NCBI RefSeq assembly: GCF_000721705.1
Contig: NZ_JOJL01000019.1
Span: 57,450-121,449 of the forward strand
DNA: 64,000 nt
Source of the DNA: Actinoplanes subtropicus
GTDB lineage: Bacteria > Actinomycetota > Actinomycetes > Mycobacteriales > Micromonosporaceae
Direction: 5' to 3'
Of this stretch, positions 49,650 through 59,645 are shown piece by piece. The notes under the pieces are model-generated. The model worked only from the letters and a program-made list of their open reading frames with translations. It did not search any database and had not been told where the DNA came from. How positions within the stretch are numbered: position 1 is the first letter of the stretch; every line of letters begins with the position of its first letter. The translations under genes were made by a program, and so were the position numbers.

Positions 49650-50486
49650 TCACCCCTCCATCGGCGGCAACCCCGTGCGGGCCGCCGCATCGCCCTCCAG
49701 CGTCCACCGCAGAAAGTCGATGACCAGCGAGTTCATCAAGCCGTACCCGACGTCGCCGGGCCGCAGGTAGGTCGCGTGCGAGTCGCGGCGCATCAGCACG
49801 TACGACTTGGTCCAGGGCACCCGGGAGAAGAGCCGCCGGCTGCTCGCCACCGGCACGATCGGGTCGGCCTTGCCCTGCAGGAACAGCATGGTCGCGGGCG
49901 GCCCGGCGAACGCGCCCCGGGCACCCCACCCGGCCATGATGATGCCCGCCCGCAGCCGCGGGTCGTGCCCGGCGGTGAACAGCCCGGTGGTGGTGTAGCC
50001 GCCGGCCGAGTGCCCGATCGCGGCCATGTGGTCGGTGTCGATCCGGTGCCAGAGTGGATCGCCGTCCCGCTGGTTCAGTGCGGCGACCCGGCTCAGCACA
50101 AACCGGGCGTCGGCCGGCTGGTTGACGATGTCCGGCCGGCGGAAGTCGTCGGTGAACTCGCTCGTGTACGGGAACGTCGGCGCGGCCACCACGAATCCGG
50201 CCGCGGCCCAGCCGGCCAGCGTCGTCGCGTACCGCTCGGCCGAGCCGCTCAGCCCGTGGCAGAAGAGGACCAGCGGGAAACGCCCGCCCGACACCTTCGG
50301 GTAGTAGACCAGCGTGGGCAGCGGCCGGTCCGCCCCGCGCTGAAGATGGAGCACGCGCAGGGCGACCGGGTAGGTGGTCGGAGGGGACGCCGGGGCCGGG
50401 GGAGGTACGACGATCGGCGCCGGAGCGTCGCCACAGCCCGCGAGCAACAGGGCCGCCAGCACACCCCGGAGCCACCGCGTTCTCAT
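49650..50486 (-). CDS. alpha/beta-hydrolase lipoprotein
   Basis: The 278-residue protein has a lipoprotein signal (LAALLLAGC, acylated Cys near residue 19), a proline-rich spacer, and an alpha/beta hydrolase domain: GADRPLPTLVYYP, LFCHGLSGSAERYA, AIGHSAGGYTTTGLF (nucleophile), and LFLQGKADPIVP. It resembles chlorophyllase/dienelactone-hydrolase-like proteins exported by actinomycetes. It is adjacent to a frameshifted duplicate. Confidence 0.85.
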   Translation of the reverse strand: MRTRWLRGVLAALLLAGCGDAPAPIVVPPPAPASPPTTYPVALRVLHLQRGADRPLPTLVYYPKVSGGRFPLVLFCHGLSGSAERYATTLAGWAAAGFVVAAPTFPYTSEFTDDFRRPDIVNQPADARFVLSRVAALNQRDGDPLWHRIDTDHMAAIGHSAGGYTTTGLFTAGHDPRLRAGIIMAGWGARGAFAGPPATMLFLQGKADPIVPVASSRRLFSRVPWTKSYVLMRRDSHATYLRPGDVGYGLMNSLVIDFLRWTLEGDAAARTGLPPMEG

Positions 50487-50619
50487 GATCCGAAGTTACG
50501 GCCGAACGCGCCCACCAAGGGGTGAAATCCCCGTACCCGATGCATTCGTCCTGGTAGGCGGCGCGGAACACAGGTGGCGGTGGTCGGCGGACGAGCCCTT
50601 TTTCGCTATGGTCTTGGCC

Positions 50620-50781
50620 ATGTCTGACAACAACGTCGATCCGAGTGGCAACACCGAGGCGTTCCGCGCCTTCACGCACGCACCGCAGCCGGAGCCCGCG
50701 GCCTCCAAGACTCCCCTGATCGTCACCGGCGTGGTCGTCGCCGTCGTGGTGGTCGCCCTGATCGTCTGGCTGGTCTCCTGA
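50620..50781 (+). CDS. 53-residue tail-anchored membrane protein
   Basis: The small protein has a polar N-terminus (MSDNNVDPSGNTEAFRAF) and a single C-terminal membrane helix (LIVTGVVVAVVVVALIVWLV). TATGGT (50607-50612), 7 bp before ATG 50620, suggests a leaderless transcript. No family recognised. Confidence 0.6.
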   Translation: MSDNNVDPSGNTEAFRAFTHAPQPEPAASKTPLIVTGVVVAVVVVALIVWLVS

Positions 50782-50785
50782 TCGG

Positions 50786-51901
50786 CTAGTCTTCCCACCC
50801 CAGCGCGGCGCGGGACTGGTCGGCGATCTCCAGTTCCTCGTCGGTGGGGACCACGCACACCGCGGTCCGGCCGCCGTCCGGCGAGATGATCGGGGCGGCG
50901 GCCTCGTTGCGTGCCGGGTCGACCGCGATCCCCAGCGGCTCCAGGCCGGAAAGCGTCGCCGCCCGGACGGCCGGCGAATTCTCGCCCACCCCGGCGGTGA
51001 AGGTGATCGCGTCGACCCGGCCCAGCACGGCCAGGTAGGCGCCGACATATTCGCGGATCCGGCGGGTGTAGACGTCGAAGGCGAGCGTCGCCGCCTCGTC
51101 GCCCAGCGCCCGGCGGCTCAGCACCGCGCGCAGGTCGTTCTCCCCGGCCAGGCCGAGCAGGCCGCCGTGCCGGGTCAGCGACGTCTCGATCTCGTCGATC
51201 GGCAGGCCGGCCACCCGGTGCAGGTGGAAGATCACGGTCGGGTCGATCGCGCCGCTGCGGGTGCCCATCACCAGGCCGTCCAGCGGGGACAGGCCCATCG
51301 AGGTGGCGATGCTGCGGCCGCCCCGGACGGCGCAGGCGCTCGCGCCGTTGCCCAGGTGCAGGGTGATCACATTGGTCTCGGCGGGCGAAAGACCCAACAC
51401 CCCGGCCGTACGGCGAGCCACGTACGCGTGCGAGGTGCCGTGGAACCCGTACCGCCGGATCTGCCACCGGCCCGCCAACTCGGTGTCGATCGCCCAGGTG
51501 AAGCCCTCGGGCGGGATCGTCGCGTGGAACGCGGTGTCGAAGACCGCCACCTGCGGCACCGACGGCAGCAGCTTGCGGGCCACCTCGATACCGCTCAGCG
51601 CGGCCGGCTGATGCAGCGGCGCCAGCGGGACCAGCGCCTCGATCCCCCGGACCACCGCGTCGTCGATCACCGTGGCCGCATGGAAGTCGGGACCGCCGTG
51701 CACCACCCGGTGCCCGACCGCGGCCAGCCCGTCCAGGTCGGTCTCCGCCATGATCCGCTGCAGCGCGGCGAGGTGGTCGGCGGCGTCGCCACCCTCCTCG
51801 CCGATCCGCTCGACCAGGCCCTTGGCGAGCGTCGCCGCGCCGTCGAAGAGCCGGTACTTCACCGACGAGGAGCCGCAGTTGAGCACCAGCACCCGGGTCA
51901 T
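50786..51901 (-). CDS. ackA: acetate kinase
   Basis: The 371-residue enzyme interconverts acetyl phosphate and ADP with acetate and ATP. Motifs are VLVLNCGSSSVKYRLFDG (phosphate 1), YGFHGTSHAYVARR (catalytic Arg/His region), ITLHLGNGASACAVRGGRSI (phosphate 2), and ITFTAGVGENSPAVR. Length is slightly short of the 400-residue norm. It overlaps pta by ATGA, forming the usual pta-ackA pair. Confidence 0.95.
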   Translation of the reverse strand: MTRVLVLNCGSSSVKYRLFDGAATLAKGLVERIGEEGGDAADHLAALQRIMAETDLDGLAAVGHRVVHGGPDFHAATVIDDAVVRGIEALVPLAPLHQPAALSGIEVARKLLPSVPQVAVFDTAFHATIPPEGFTWAIDTELAGRWQIRRYGFHGTSHAYVARRTAGVLGLSPAETNVITLHLGNGASACAVRGGRSIATSMGLSPLDGLVMGTRSGAIDPTVIFHLHRVAGLPIDEIETSLTRHGGLLGLAGENDLRAVLSRRALGDEAATLAFDVYTRRIREYVGAYLAVLGRVDAITFTAGVGENSPAVRAATLSGLEPLGIAVDPARNEAAAPIISPDGGRTAVCVVPTDEELEIADQSRAALGWED

Positions 51902-53970
51902 CGCACCGCCGCCTGAATCGCCGTGATCGCCACCGTGTTGACGATGTCCTTGACCGTCGCGCCCCGGGACAGGTCGTTGACCGGCCGCCGCAGGCCCTGC
52001 ATGACCGGCCCGACGGCGACCGCGTTGGCCGACCGCTGGACCGCCTTGTACGTGTTGTTCCCGGTATTGAGGTCGGGGAAGATCAGCACCGTCGCCTTGC
52101 CGGCCACCGCGCTCTGCGGCAGCTTGGTGGCCGCCACCGCGGGGTCGACCGCCGCGTCGTACTGGATCGGGCCCTCCACCGGCAGGTCGGGCCGCCGCTC
52201 CCGGACCAGCGCGGTGGCCGCCGCGACCTTCTCCACGTCGGCGCCCGCCCCGGAGCTCCCGGTCGAGTAGGACAGCATCGCCACCCGGGGTTCAATCCCA
52301 AAAGCGGCGGCCGTACGGGCCGAGGAGAGCGCGATGTCGGCCAGCTGCTCGGCATCCGGGTCGGGGTTGACCGCGCAGTCGCCGTAGACCAGCACCCGGT
52401 CGGCCAGCAGCATGAAGAACACGCTGGAGGCCACCGACACGTCCGGCGTGGTCCGGATGATCTCGAAGGCCGGGCGGATGGTGGCCGCGGTGGTGTGGTT
52501 GGCGCCGGAGACCATGCCGTCGGCCAGCCCCTCGGACACCATCATCGTGCCGAAGTAGTTGACGTCGCGGACCACGTCGTACGCCAGGTCCAGGGTGACC
52601 CCGCGCTTGCGGCGCAACTCGGCGTAGCGCGCGGCGAACCCGTCCCGCCACTCGCTGGTCGCCGGGTCGACCAGCCGCGCGTCGCCGATCGAGACGCCCA
52701 GCTCGCGGGCCCGCCGGGTGATCTCGGCCGGGTCGCCGAGCAGGGTCAGGTCGGCCACCCCGCGGCGCAGCAGCGTCTCGGTGGCCCGCAGGATGCGTTC
52801 CTCGGTACCCTCCGGCAGCACCAGGTGGCGGCGGTCGGCGCGGGCCCGGTCGATCAGATCGTTCTCGAACATCAGCGGGGTGACCCGGGCCGAGCGGGCC
52901 ACGTCGAGCAGCCGGGCCAGCTCGGCCGTGTCCACGCTCTCCTCGAAGGCGCCGAGCGCGGCCTCCACCTTCCGCGGCGTACGGGCGCTGAGCCGGGCCT
53001 CGATCCGGTCGGCGGCGGCGATCGTGTGGTAGCTGTCGGAGCGCACCACCAGCATCGCGAGCCCGGTGTTCAGCCGCTCGATCACCGCGACCGCTCGCGG
53101 GTCGGGGAACTCGCCCAGGGTCAGCACCAGCCCGGCCAGTGTGACGTTGCCGGCGGCGTGCGCGGCGCTCGCGGCGACCAGCAGGTCGGCCCGGTCGCCC
53201 GGGGTGATCAGCAGCGCGCCGTCGGTCAGGTGTTCCAGCAGGGTCGGCACGTGCGCGGCGCCGACCACGTAGTCGAGCACGTCCCGGTCGAGGGCGCTGT
53301 CGGTGCCGGTGACCACGGTGGCGTCGAGCGCGGCGGCCACCTCGGCGACCGTCGGCGCCGCCACGGCCGCGACTTCCGGGATCGACCAGGTCGGCACCGG
53401 CAGGCCGGCGGACGGCGGGGAAACCCCGTCCGGCACCCGGTTGGCGATCACCGCCAGCACGGTGGCCCCGAGGTCGGTGAGCGAGTGGTACGCGCTGCGA
53501 GCGGCCGCGCCGAGGGTCTCGTCGGTGCGCCCCTCGCCGCTGATCACCGGGATCACGACGCTGCCGAACTCGGTCGCCAGCCGGGCGTTGAAACCGAGCT
53601 CGCGTGGCAACTCGTCGCCATCCGAGGAGGTCGGGGCGAAGTCGCTGCCGATCACCACGACCGAGGCGCAGCGCCGCTCGACCTCGCGGTAGCGCTCCAC
53701 GATCCGGCCGATCAGCTCCTCCCACTTGCCGTCCGCGACCAGCGTGCCGGCCTCGGCCGCGGTCACCCCGTACGAGCCGGCGTAGCCGGCCATCGCCGGA
53801 TAGCGCTCGGTCAGCAGGGTGAGCAGCGGATCGTCCCCCGGCCCGGCGAGCAGCGGGCGGAACACACCGATCCGCGCCACCTGCCGGGAGAGCAGCTCGA
53901 CCAGCCCGAGCGCGACGGTCCCCTTACCCACGCCGGGACCGAGCCCGGCGACATAGACGCTTCGTGCCAC
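51898..53970 (-). CDS. pta: phosphate acetyltransferase (long, DRTGG-containing)
   Basis: The 690-residue enzyme converts acetyl-CoA to acetyl phosphate. It has an N-terminal BioD-like P-loop domain (VAGLGPGVGKGTVALGLVEL), a DRTGG domain (about 205-320), and the C-terminal PTA catalytic domain (about 365-690: VLPEGTEERILRATE, MVSGANHTTAATIRPA, LSYSTGSSGAG). This is the long regulatory form. The start is GTG 53970. Confidence 0.95.
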   Translation of the reverse strand: MARSVYVAGLGPGVGKGTVALGLVELLSRQVARIGVFRPLLAGPGDDPLLTLLTERYPAMAGYAGSYGVTAAEAGTLVADGKWEELIGRIVERYREVERRCASVVVIGSDFAPTSSDGDELPRELGFNARLATEFGSVVIPVISGEGRTDETLGAAARSAYHSLTDLGATVLAVIANRVPDGVSPPSAGLPVPTWSIPEVAAVAAPTVAEVAAALDATVVTGTDSALDRDVLDYVVGAAHVPTLLEHLTDGALLITPGDRADLLVAASAAHAAGNVTLAGLVLTLGEFPDPRAVAVIERLNTGLAMLVVRSDSYHTIAAADRIEARLSARTPRKVEAALGAFEESVDTAELARLLDVARSARVTPLMFENDLIDRARADRRHLVLPEGTEERILRATETLLRRGVADLTLLGDPAEITRRARELGVSIGDARLVDPATSEWRDGFAARYAELRRKRGVTLDLAYDVVRDVNYFGTMMVSEGLADGMVSGANHTTAATIRPAFEIIRTTPDVSVASSVFFMLLADRVLVYGDCAVNPDPDAEQLADIALSSARTAAAFGIEPRVAMLSYSTGSSGAGADVEKVAAATALVRERRPDLPVEGPIQYDAAVDPAVAATKLPQSAVAGKATVLIFPDLNTGNNTYKAVQRSANAVAVGPVMQGLRRPVNDLSRGATVKDIVNTVAITAIQAAVR

Positions 53971-54018
53971 GCCCTCAACCTACCGGCCCGCCCCTGAACA
54001 CCGCCGGGCCGAAAGCCC

Positions 54019-54744
54019 CTACAGCAGATGTCGCAGGTAGCCGGCCGGGTCGCCGAGGAAGAGCCGCCAGCGGTTGGTCAGCTCCAGGTCGTCCCAGGTG
54101 GTACGGCGGATGCCGTGCTCGCCCAGCTCCATGATCGTGGCCCTGGGCAGCGCCGTCAGCAGCGGCGAGTGGGTGGCCACCACCACCTGCGCGCCGCCCA
54201 GCCGCAGCCGGTCCAGCTGGGCGACCAGGTGCAGCGTCGAGGTGAAGGAGAGCGGCGCCTCCGGCTCGTCCATCAGGTAGAACCCGTACCCCCGGAACTT
54301 GCGCTCGAGCAGGGTGAGGAACCCCTCGCCGTGGCTGCGCTCATGCAGGTCGCCGTCCGGCGAGTTGTCCAGGTTCTCCAGGTACGTGTACAGCCCGTGC
54401 ATGGTTTCGGCCCGCAGGAAGTACGCGTTGGCCCGCTTGCCCGGCGTCCGCACCACCTGCAGCGCGTCGGCCAGCGGCGACTCGGTGGCCCGGGTGGAGT
54501 GCATTGCCCCGCGCGAGCCGCCCTCGGGATTCAGCCCGTGCACCCCGGCCAGCGCCTCGATCAGCGTGGACTTGCCCGAGCCGTTCTCGCCGACCAGGAA
54601 GGTCACCCCGGCCGGCAGGTTCAGCCCGTGCCTCAGCACCGCGGCCACCGCCGGGATCCGCGCCCACCAGGCCTTCGGGTCGATCTCGGCGCCCGAGGCC
54701 CGTTCTATCCGGCGGATCGGGCGCGGCGCGTTACTCCTCGTCAT
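54019..54744 (-). CDS. RecF/AAA_15-type ATPase
   Basis: The 241-residue ABC-type ATPase has Walker A GENGSGKSTLIEA, and Walker B YLMDEPEAPLS, with the H-loop VVATHSPLL. The Q-loop/insert is short and no coiled coil is seen, as in small AAA ATPases of unknown cellular role. Its ATG overlaps the preceding DUF6104 gene by 14 bp, so the two are co-translated. Confidence 0.85.
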   Translation of the reverse strand: MTRSNAPRPIRRIERASGAEIDPKAWWARIPAVAAVLRHGLNLPAGVTFLVGENGSGKSTLIEALAGVHGLNPEGGSRGAMHSTRATESPLADALQVVRTPGKRANAYFLRAETMHGLYTYLENLDNSPDGDLHERSHGEGFLTLLERKFRGYGFYLMDEPEAPLSFTSTLHLVAQLDRLRLGGAQVVVATHSPLLTALPRATIMELGEHGIRRTTWDDLELTNRWRLFLGDPAGYLRHLL

Positions 54745-54910
54745 CCTCGTCGCCGCGGGCCAGCCAGGTGGCCAGCCGCTCGATCGGCGTCTCGAACTCC
54801 GGGTTGAGGTCGACGAACGTGCGCAGCTGGTCGGCCAGCCACTCGAGCGTCACCGTCTCCTCGCCACGCCGGTCGGCGAGTTCCTCGATGCCCCTGTCGG
54901 TGAAGTACAT
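54731..54910 (-). CDS. DUF6104-type 59-residue protein
   Basis: From ATG 54910 the protein reads MYFTDRGIEELADRRGEETV and continues LEWLADQLRTFVDLNPEFE, PIERLATWLARGDED. These match a small actinobacterial family (DUF6104) without known function. It is acidic and helical. It overlaps the downstream ATPase gene, suggesting the two proteins work together. Confidence 0.8.
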   Translation of the reverse strand: MYFTDRGIEELADRRGEETVTLEWLADQLRTFVDLNPEFETPIERLATWLARGDEDDEE

Positions 54911-54921
54911 GCCCGGATAGT

Positions 54922-54957
54922 AAAGGGGGCGCCCCGCTTCCGCGGAGCGCCCCCTTT
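54922..54957 (-). terminator. terminator of kgd
   Basis: AAAGGGGGCGC (54922-54932) pairs with 54947-54957, with an inner CCGC/GCGG stem. It lies 8 bp after the kgd stop and upstream of the next minus-strand gene. Confidence 0.8.
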
Positions 54958-54964
54958 CCAGAAC

Positions 54965-57900
54965 CTACGGCCGAGGCAGCGCCGCCTCGATCAGCGCCGA
55001 CTGCTCGGCGTCGTGCATCTTGGCCGAACCGACCGCCGGGGCGGCCGCGGCCGGCCGGGAGATGCGGCGCAGGCTCACGCCCTCGAGGTGCTCCAGCAGG
55101 TTGAGCGCCACGAACGACCAGGCGCCCTGGTTGGCCGGCTCCTCCTGCACCCAGGCGAAGTCCTCGGCGTTCGGGAACTGGGCCAGGATCGCCCTGAGCT
55201 CGGCAACCGGCAGCGGGTAGATCTGCTCCATCCGGATGATCGCGGTGTCGGTGATGCCGCGCTCGGCCCGGGCCTGGAACAGGTCGTAGTAGACCTTGCC
55301 GGAGCAGAGCAGCACCCGCTTGACCGAACCGGCGTCCAGCGGGGCGCCGTTGACCCCGGCGTCGCCGATCACCGGCTGGAAGCTGCCCTGGGTGAAGTCC
55401 GCGACCGAGGAGGTCGCGAGCTTGTGCCGGAGCAGCGATTTCGGCGAGAACACCACGAGCGGCTTGCGCTTGGTGCTCAGCGCCTGCCGGCGCAGCAGGT
55501 GGAAGTAGTTCGCCGGGGTGGTCACGTTGGCAACCCGCATGTTGTCCTGCGCGCAGAGCTGCAGGAACCGCTCGGGGCGGCCGGACGAGTGGTCGGGCCC
55601 CTGGCCCTCCTGGCCGTGCGGGAGCAGCAGCACCAGCGACGACTGCTGGCCCCACTTCACCTCGCCGGAGGAGATGAACTCGTCCACGATCGACTGGGCG
55701 CCGTTGGCGAAGTCGCCGAACTGGGCCTCCCAGAGGACCAGCGCGTCCGGGTTCTCCACCGAGTAGCCGTACTCGAAGCCCATCGCCGCGTACTCGCTCA
55801 GCAGCGAGTCGTGCACGAAGAACCGGGCGTTGCCGGTGGTCAGCGAGGACAGCGGCAGGAAGTCCTTGCCGGTCTTCGAGTCGACCACCGAGGCGTGCCG
55901 GGAGACGAACGTGCCACGCCGGGAATCCTGGCCCGCCAGCCGGACCGTGACGCCCTGGCTGAGCAGCGAGCCGAACGCGACCAGCTCGCCGAACGCCCAG
56001 TCGATGCCGCCGTCGTTGGCCATCTTGGCCCGCCGTTCCAGCAGCTGCTGCACCCGCTTGTGCGGGGTGAAGCCCTCGGGCAGCTCGATGTGCGCCTGGC
56101 CGACCGAGCGGACCACGGCGGCGTCGACCGCGGTGTCCACCAGCGGTTCCGGCTCCTCGGCGATCACCCGCGGCCGCGGCGGGGTGCCGGCCGAATCCCG
56201 GGTGGCCTTGAAGACCTGCTCCAGCTGGGACTGGTAGTCGCGCAGCTGTTCCTGGGCGTCGTCGACGGTGATGTCGCCGCGGCCGATCAGATCCTCGGTG
56301 TAGAGCTTCCGCACCGAGCGCTTGGTGTCGATGATCTGGTACATCCGCGGGTTGGTCATCGACGGGTCGTCGCCCTCGTTGTGGCCGCGGCGGCGGTAGC
56401 AGACCAGGTCGATCACGACGTCCTTGTTGAACGCCTGGCGGTACTCGAAGGCCAGTTTCGCGACCCGTACGACCGCCTCGGGGTCGTCGCCGTTCACGTG
56501 GAAGATCGGCGCCTGGATCATCCGGGCCACGTCGGTGGAATACATCGACGAGCGGCTGTACTCGGGCGCGGTGGTGAAGCCGACCTGGTTGTTCACGATC
56601 ACGTGGACCGTGCCGCCGGTCCGGTACCCGCGCAGCTGGGAGAGGTTCAGCGTCTCGGCGACCACGCCCTGGCCGGCGAACGCGGCGTCGCCGTGCACCA
56701 GCACCGGCAGCACCGTGTACCCGTGCAGGCCCAGGTCGAGGCGGTCCTGCTTGGCGCGGACGATGCCCTCGAGCACCGGGTCGACCGCCTCCAGGTGCGA
56801 CGGGTTGGCCACCACGCTGACCGTCGTCGAGCTCTCGCCGTCCGGCGTGGTGTATTTCCCGGTCTGGCCCAGGTGGTATTTGACGTCGCCGGAGCCGTGC
56901 GCCGACTTCGGGTCCATCTGACCCTCGAACTCGTAGAAGATCTTCTCGTACGGCTTGCCGACGATGTTGGCGAGCACGTTCAGCCGGCCGCGGTGGGCCA
57001 TGCCGATCACCATCTCGTCCAGCCCGGCCTCGGCCGACGACTGCAGCACCGCGTCCAGCAGCGGGATCAGCGACTCGCCGCCCTCCAGCGAGAACCGCTT
57101 CTGCCCGACGAACTTGGTCTGCAGGAAGGTCTCGAAGGCCTCGGCGGCGTTCAGCCGGTTGAGGATGTGCTTCTGCTCGTCCTGGTCCGGCTTGGTGTAC
57201 TTGATCTCGATCCGGTCCTGGATCCAGCGCCGCTCCTCGGGGCCCTGGATGTGCATGTACTCGATGCCGACCCGGCGGCAGTAGGTGTCGCGCAGGACGC
57301 CGAGCACGTCGCGCAGCTTCATCCGCTGCTTGCCGGCGAAGCCGCCGACCGGGAACGTCCGGTCCAGGTCCCACAGGGTCAGGCCGTGCTGCAGCACGTC
57401 CAGGTCGGGGTGGCGGCGGATCTCGAACTCGAGCGGGTCGGTGTCGGCCATCAGATGGCCGCGGACCCGGTACGCGTGGATCAGCTCGACCACCCGCGCG
57501 GCCTTGTCGATCTGCCCCTCGGAGGTGCGCGCGACGTCCCGCACCCAGCGCACCGGCTCGTACGGAATCCGCAGCGAGGTGAAGATGTCGTCGTAGAAGC
57601 CGTGGTCGCCGAGCAGCAGCTCGTTCATCACCTTGAGGAACTCGCCGGACTGCGCGCCCTGGATGACCCGGTGGTCGTAGGTGCTGGTGAGCGTGGTGAC
57701 CTTGCTGACGCCCAGGTCGGAGAGGGTGTCGTCGCTCATCCCGGCGTTCTGCGCCGGATACTCCATGGCGCCGACGCCGATGATCGCGCTCTGCCCGCTC
57801 ATCAGCCGCGGGATCGAGTGCACCGTGCCGATGCCGCCCGGGTTGGTGAGCGAGATCGTGGTGCCGGCGTAGTCCTCCATGGTCAGCTCGTTACGCCGGG

Positions 57901-58672
57901 CGCGCCGGACGACGTCCTCGTACGCCTGCCAGAACTTGCGGAAATCCATCCCCTCGCAGTTCTTGATGGACGGCACGACCAGGGTGCGGGAGCCGTCCTT
58001 CTTGGCGAGGTCGATGGCGATGCCGAGGTTGATGTGCTCGGGGGCGACCATCGCGGGCTTGCCGTCCACCTCGGCGAACGAGTTGTTCATCTCGGGGTGC
58101 GCGACCACGGCGCGGACCAGGGCCCAGCCGATGAGGTGGGTGAAGCTGACCTTCCCGCCGCGCCCGCGGGCTAGGTGGTTGTTGATGACGATGCGGTTGT
58201 CGACCATCAGCTTGGCCGGGACGGCCCGCACCGAGGTCGCGGTGGGCACCTCGAGGGAGGCGTCCATGTTCTGCACGATCTTGGCGGCGACGCCACGCAG
58301 AGTGGTGACCTTGGCGCCCTCGGGGGCCTTGCCGTTCGAGGCGGCCGGGGCCGGCTTGGCGGCCGGCTTGGGCTGGGGAGCAGGCTTCGCGGTTTCCGGG
58401 ACGGTCGGCTTGACCGGGGCCACGGTCACGGCCGCGGGCGCATCCGTGCCCGCGCGGGCCGCGGAAGCGGTCGCGTTGGCGGCGGTGGCCTCGTCCGGCG
58501 TGACGATCGATCCGGTCGCCATCGCCGGCTTGTAGTCGGCGAAGAAGTCGTGCCACGCGGGATCGACGCTGGTCGGGTCGGCCAAGTAGCGCTGATACAT
58601 CTCGTCGACGATCCACTCGTTGGGACCGAAATCCGCGAGTGGGTTGTCTTGCGAAGTCTGCTGGGTCGACAC
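54965..58672 (-). CDS. kgd: multifunctional 2-oxoglutarate dehydrogenase/decarboxylase Kgd
   Basis: This approximately 1235-residue protein is the actinobacterial fusion of an E2-like acyltransferase domain and the thiamine-dependent E1 of the TCA cycle. It has an N-terminal [15 protein letters not shown], an Ala/Pro linker (about 50-105), the acyltransferase core with [13 protein letters not shown], and E1 motifs ([41 protein letters not shown]). There is no lipoyl domain, as usual. GTG 58672 is preferred since the GTG at 58723 overlaps a likely -10; ATG 58696 is also possible. Confidence 0.93.
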   Translation of the reverse strand: MSTQQTSQDNPLADFGPNEWIVDEMYQRYLADPTSVDPAWHDFFADYKPAMATGSIVTPDEATAANATASAARAGTDAPAAVTVAPVKPTVPETAKPAPQPKPAAKPAPAASNGKAPEGAKVTTLRGVAAKIVQNMDASLEVPTATSVRAVPAKLMVDNRIVINNHLARGRGGKVSFTHLIGWALVRAVVAHPEMNNSFAEVDGKPAMVAPEHINLGIAIDLAKKDGSRTLVVPSIKNCEGMDFRKFWQAYEDVVRRARRNELTMEDYAGTTISLTNPGGIGTVHSIPRLMSGQSAIIGVGAMEYPAQNAGMSDDTLSDLGVSKVTTLTSTYDHRVIQGAQSGEFLKVMNELLLGDHGFYDDIFTSLRIPYEPVRWVRDVARTSEGQIDKAARVVELIHAYRVRGHLMADTDPLEFEIRRHPDLDVLQHGLTLWDLDRTFPVGGFAGKQRMKLRDVLGVLRDTYCRRVGIEYMHIQGPEERRWIQDRIEIKYTKPDQDEQKHILNRLNAAEAFETFLQTKFVGQKRFSLEGGESLIPLLDAVLQSSAEAGLDEMVIGMAHRGRLNVLANIVGKPYEKIFYEFEGQMDPKSAHGSGDVKYHLGQTGKYTTPDGESSTTVSVVANPSHLEAVDPVLEGIVRAKQDRLDLGLHGYTVLPVLVHGDAAFAGQGVVAETLNLSQLRGYRTGGTVHVIVNNQVGFTTAPEYSRSSMYSTDVARMIQAPIFHVNGDDPEAVVRVAKLAFEYRQAFNKDVVIDLVCYRRRGHNEGDDPSMTNPRMYQIIDTKRSVRKLYTEDLIGRGDITVDDAQEQLRDYQSQLEQVFKATRDSAGTPPRPRVIAEEPEPLVDTAVDAAVVRSVGQAHIELPEGFTPHKRVQQLLERRAKMANDGGIDWAFGELVAFGSLLSQGVTVRLAGQDSRRGTFVSRHASVVDSKTGKDFLPLSSLTTGNARFFVHDSLLSEYAAMGFEYGYSVENPDALVLWEAQFGDFANGAQSIVDEFISSGEVKWGQQSSLVLLLPHGQEGQGPDHSSGRPERFLQLCAQDNMRVANVTTPANYFHLLRRQALSTKRKPLVVFSPKSLLRHKLATSSVADFTQGSFQPVIGDAGVNGAPLDAGSVKRVLLCSGKVYYDLFQARAERGITDTAIIRMEQIYPLPVAELRAILAQFPNAEDFAWVQEEPANQGAWSFVALNLLEHLEGVSLRRISRPAAAAPAVGSAKMHDAEQSALIEAALPRP

Positions 58673-58720
58673 TTTCGTGTTCGCCTCTTTCACCATCTTG
58701 TCGGCACGCGACTGGCTCGT

Positions 58721-58749
58721 CACATGGGACGGGAAGAATTCGGTGTCAA
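58721..58749 (-). promoter_or_regulatory. promoter of kgd
   Basis: On the minus strand TTGACA (58749-58744) and CATGTG (58726-58721) are 17 bp apart. The -10 is weak but the -35 is perfect. Confidence 0.5.
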
Positions 58750-58817
58750 GGCTACGCCGTGCCGAGGCGTGGTTCGTCTCCGCGTCGGGTCTACGGACGC
58801 GGAAAATCGGGCCGGGC

Positions 58818-59645
58818 TCAGCTGATATCCCTACGCTTCGTAATCAGCGTACCGACGACTCCCGCGACCGCCGCGTAGCCGATCAACACGACGGCGCCGA
58901 CCCATCTCGGAGGGTTACCGGGCAGTTCGGTTCCGGAGAGCATCAGCTCCGACGCGGTGGTCGGGACCAGCACCTGGAGCTTGCCGATCCACTCGGCCAC
59001 GTTCTGGGAGAGCAGGGTGAAGATGATCCCGACCACCGCGGCGCCGACCGTGTACACGATCGCGAGGATCAGCGTGGCCGCCAACTGGCTGCGGATCAGC
59101 ACACCGAGGCCCACGCCGAGCACTGCCCAGAGCATGAAGGCCAGCAGGTTCAGCCCGATGGCCCGCCAGACCGCCGGCTCGCCGAGCTGCACCGGGAGGT
59201 TCAGCGCGTCCATGATGATCGGGACCAGGATCAGGTTGAGCACGGTGGTGAGCGCCCAGACCGCCAGTCCCACGATCATCCCGGCGCCCAGCTTGGCCAG
59301 GATGACCGCCTCGCGCCGGGGGGTGACCAGGAACGTCGTGGTCGCGGTGAGGTGGAAGAACTCGCTGGTCACGATGATCGCGCAGAGCAGCAGGACGATC
59401 AGCACACCCATGTACTGCCCGGTGGTGTACATGTTGGTGGCGATGTTGATCGGCTGGCTGACCGCCTGGACCTGGGCCTCCCGCGTCCCCCCGCCGCCGT
59501 TGCCGGCCTGGCCGCTGGTCAGCGCGTACGAGCTCAGCCAGTTGAAACCGACGCTGGCGGCGTAGAGCGGGATCAGGATGATCCCCATGATCCACCAGAT
59601 CGAGGTGGTACGGAGCTTGAAGAGCTCGGCGCTGACCAGTCTCAT
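58818..59645 (-). CDS. ABC-2 type exporter permease
   Basis: The 275-residue membrane protein has six helices in ABC-2 style ([56 protein letters not shown] ... [17 protein letters not shown]). [24 protein letters not shown] is the conserved cytoplasmic loop that contacts the ATPase. Substrate unknown. It overlaps the ATPase gene by ATGA. Confidence 0.9.
   Translation of the reverse strand: MRLVSAELFKLRTTSIWWIMGIILIPLYAASVGFNWLSSYALTSGQAGNGGGGTREAQVQAVSQPINIATNMYTTGQYMGVLIVLLLCAIIVTSEFFHLTATTTFLVTPRREAVILAKLGAGMIVGLAVWALTTVLNLILVPIIMDALNLPVQLGEPAVWRAIGLNLLAFMLWAVLGVGLGVLIRSQLAATLILAIVYTVGAAVVGIIFTLLSQNVAEWIGKLQVLVPTTASELMLSGTELPGNPPRWVGAVVLIGYAAVAGVVGTLITKRRDIS

Noticed and set aside
54299..58174. 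A 1291-codon plus-strand open frame
   Set aside because: It is antisense to kgd, rich in Arg/Gly/Val without motifs. It is open only because of the GC-rich third positions of kgd.
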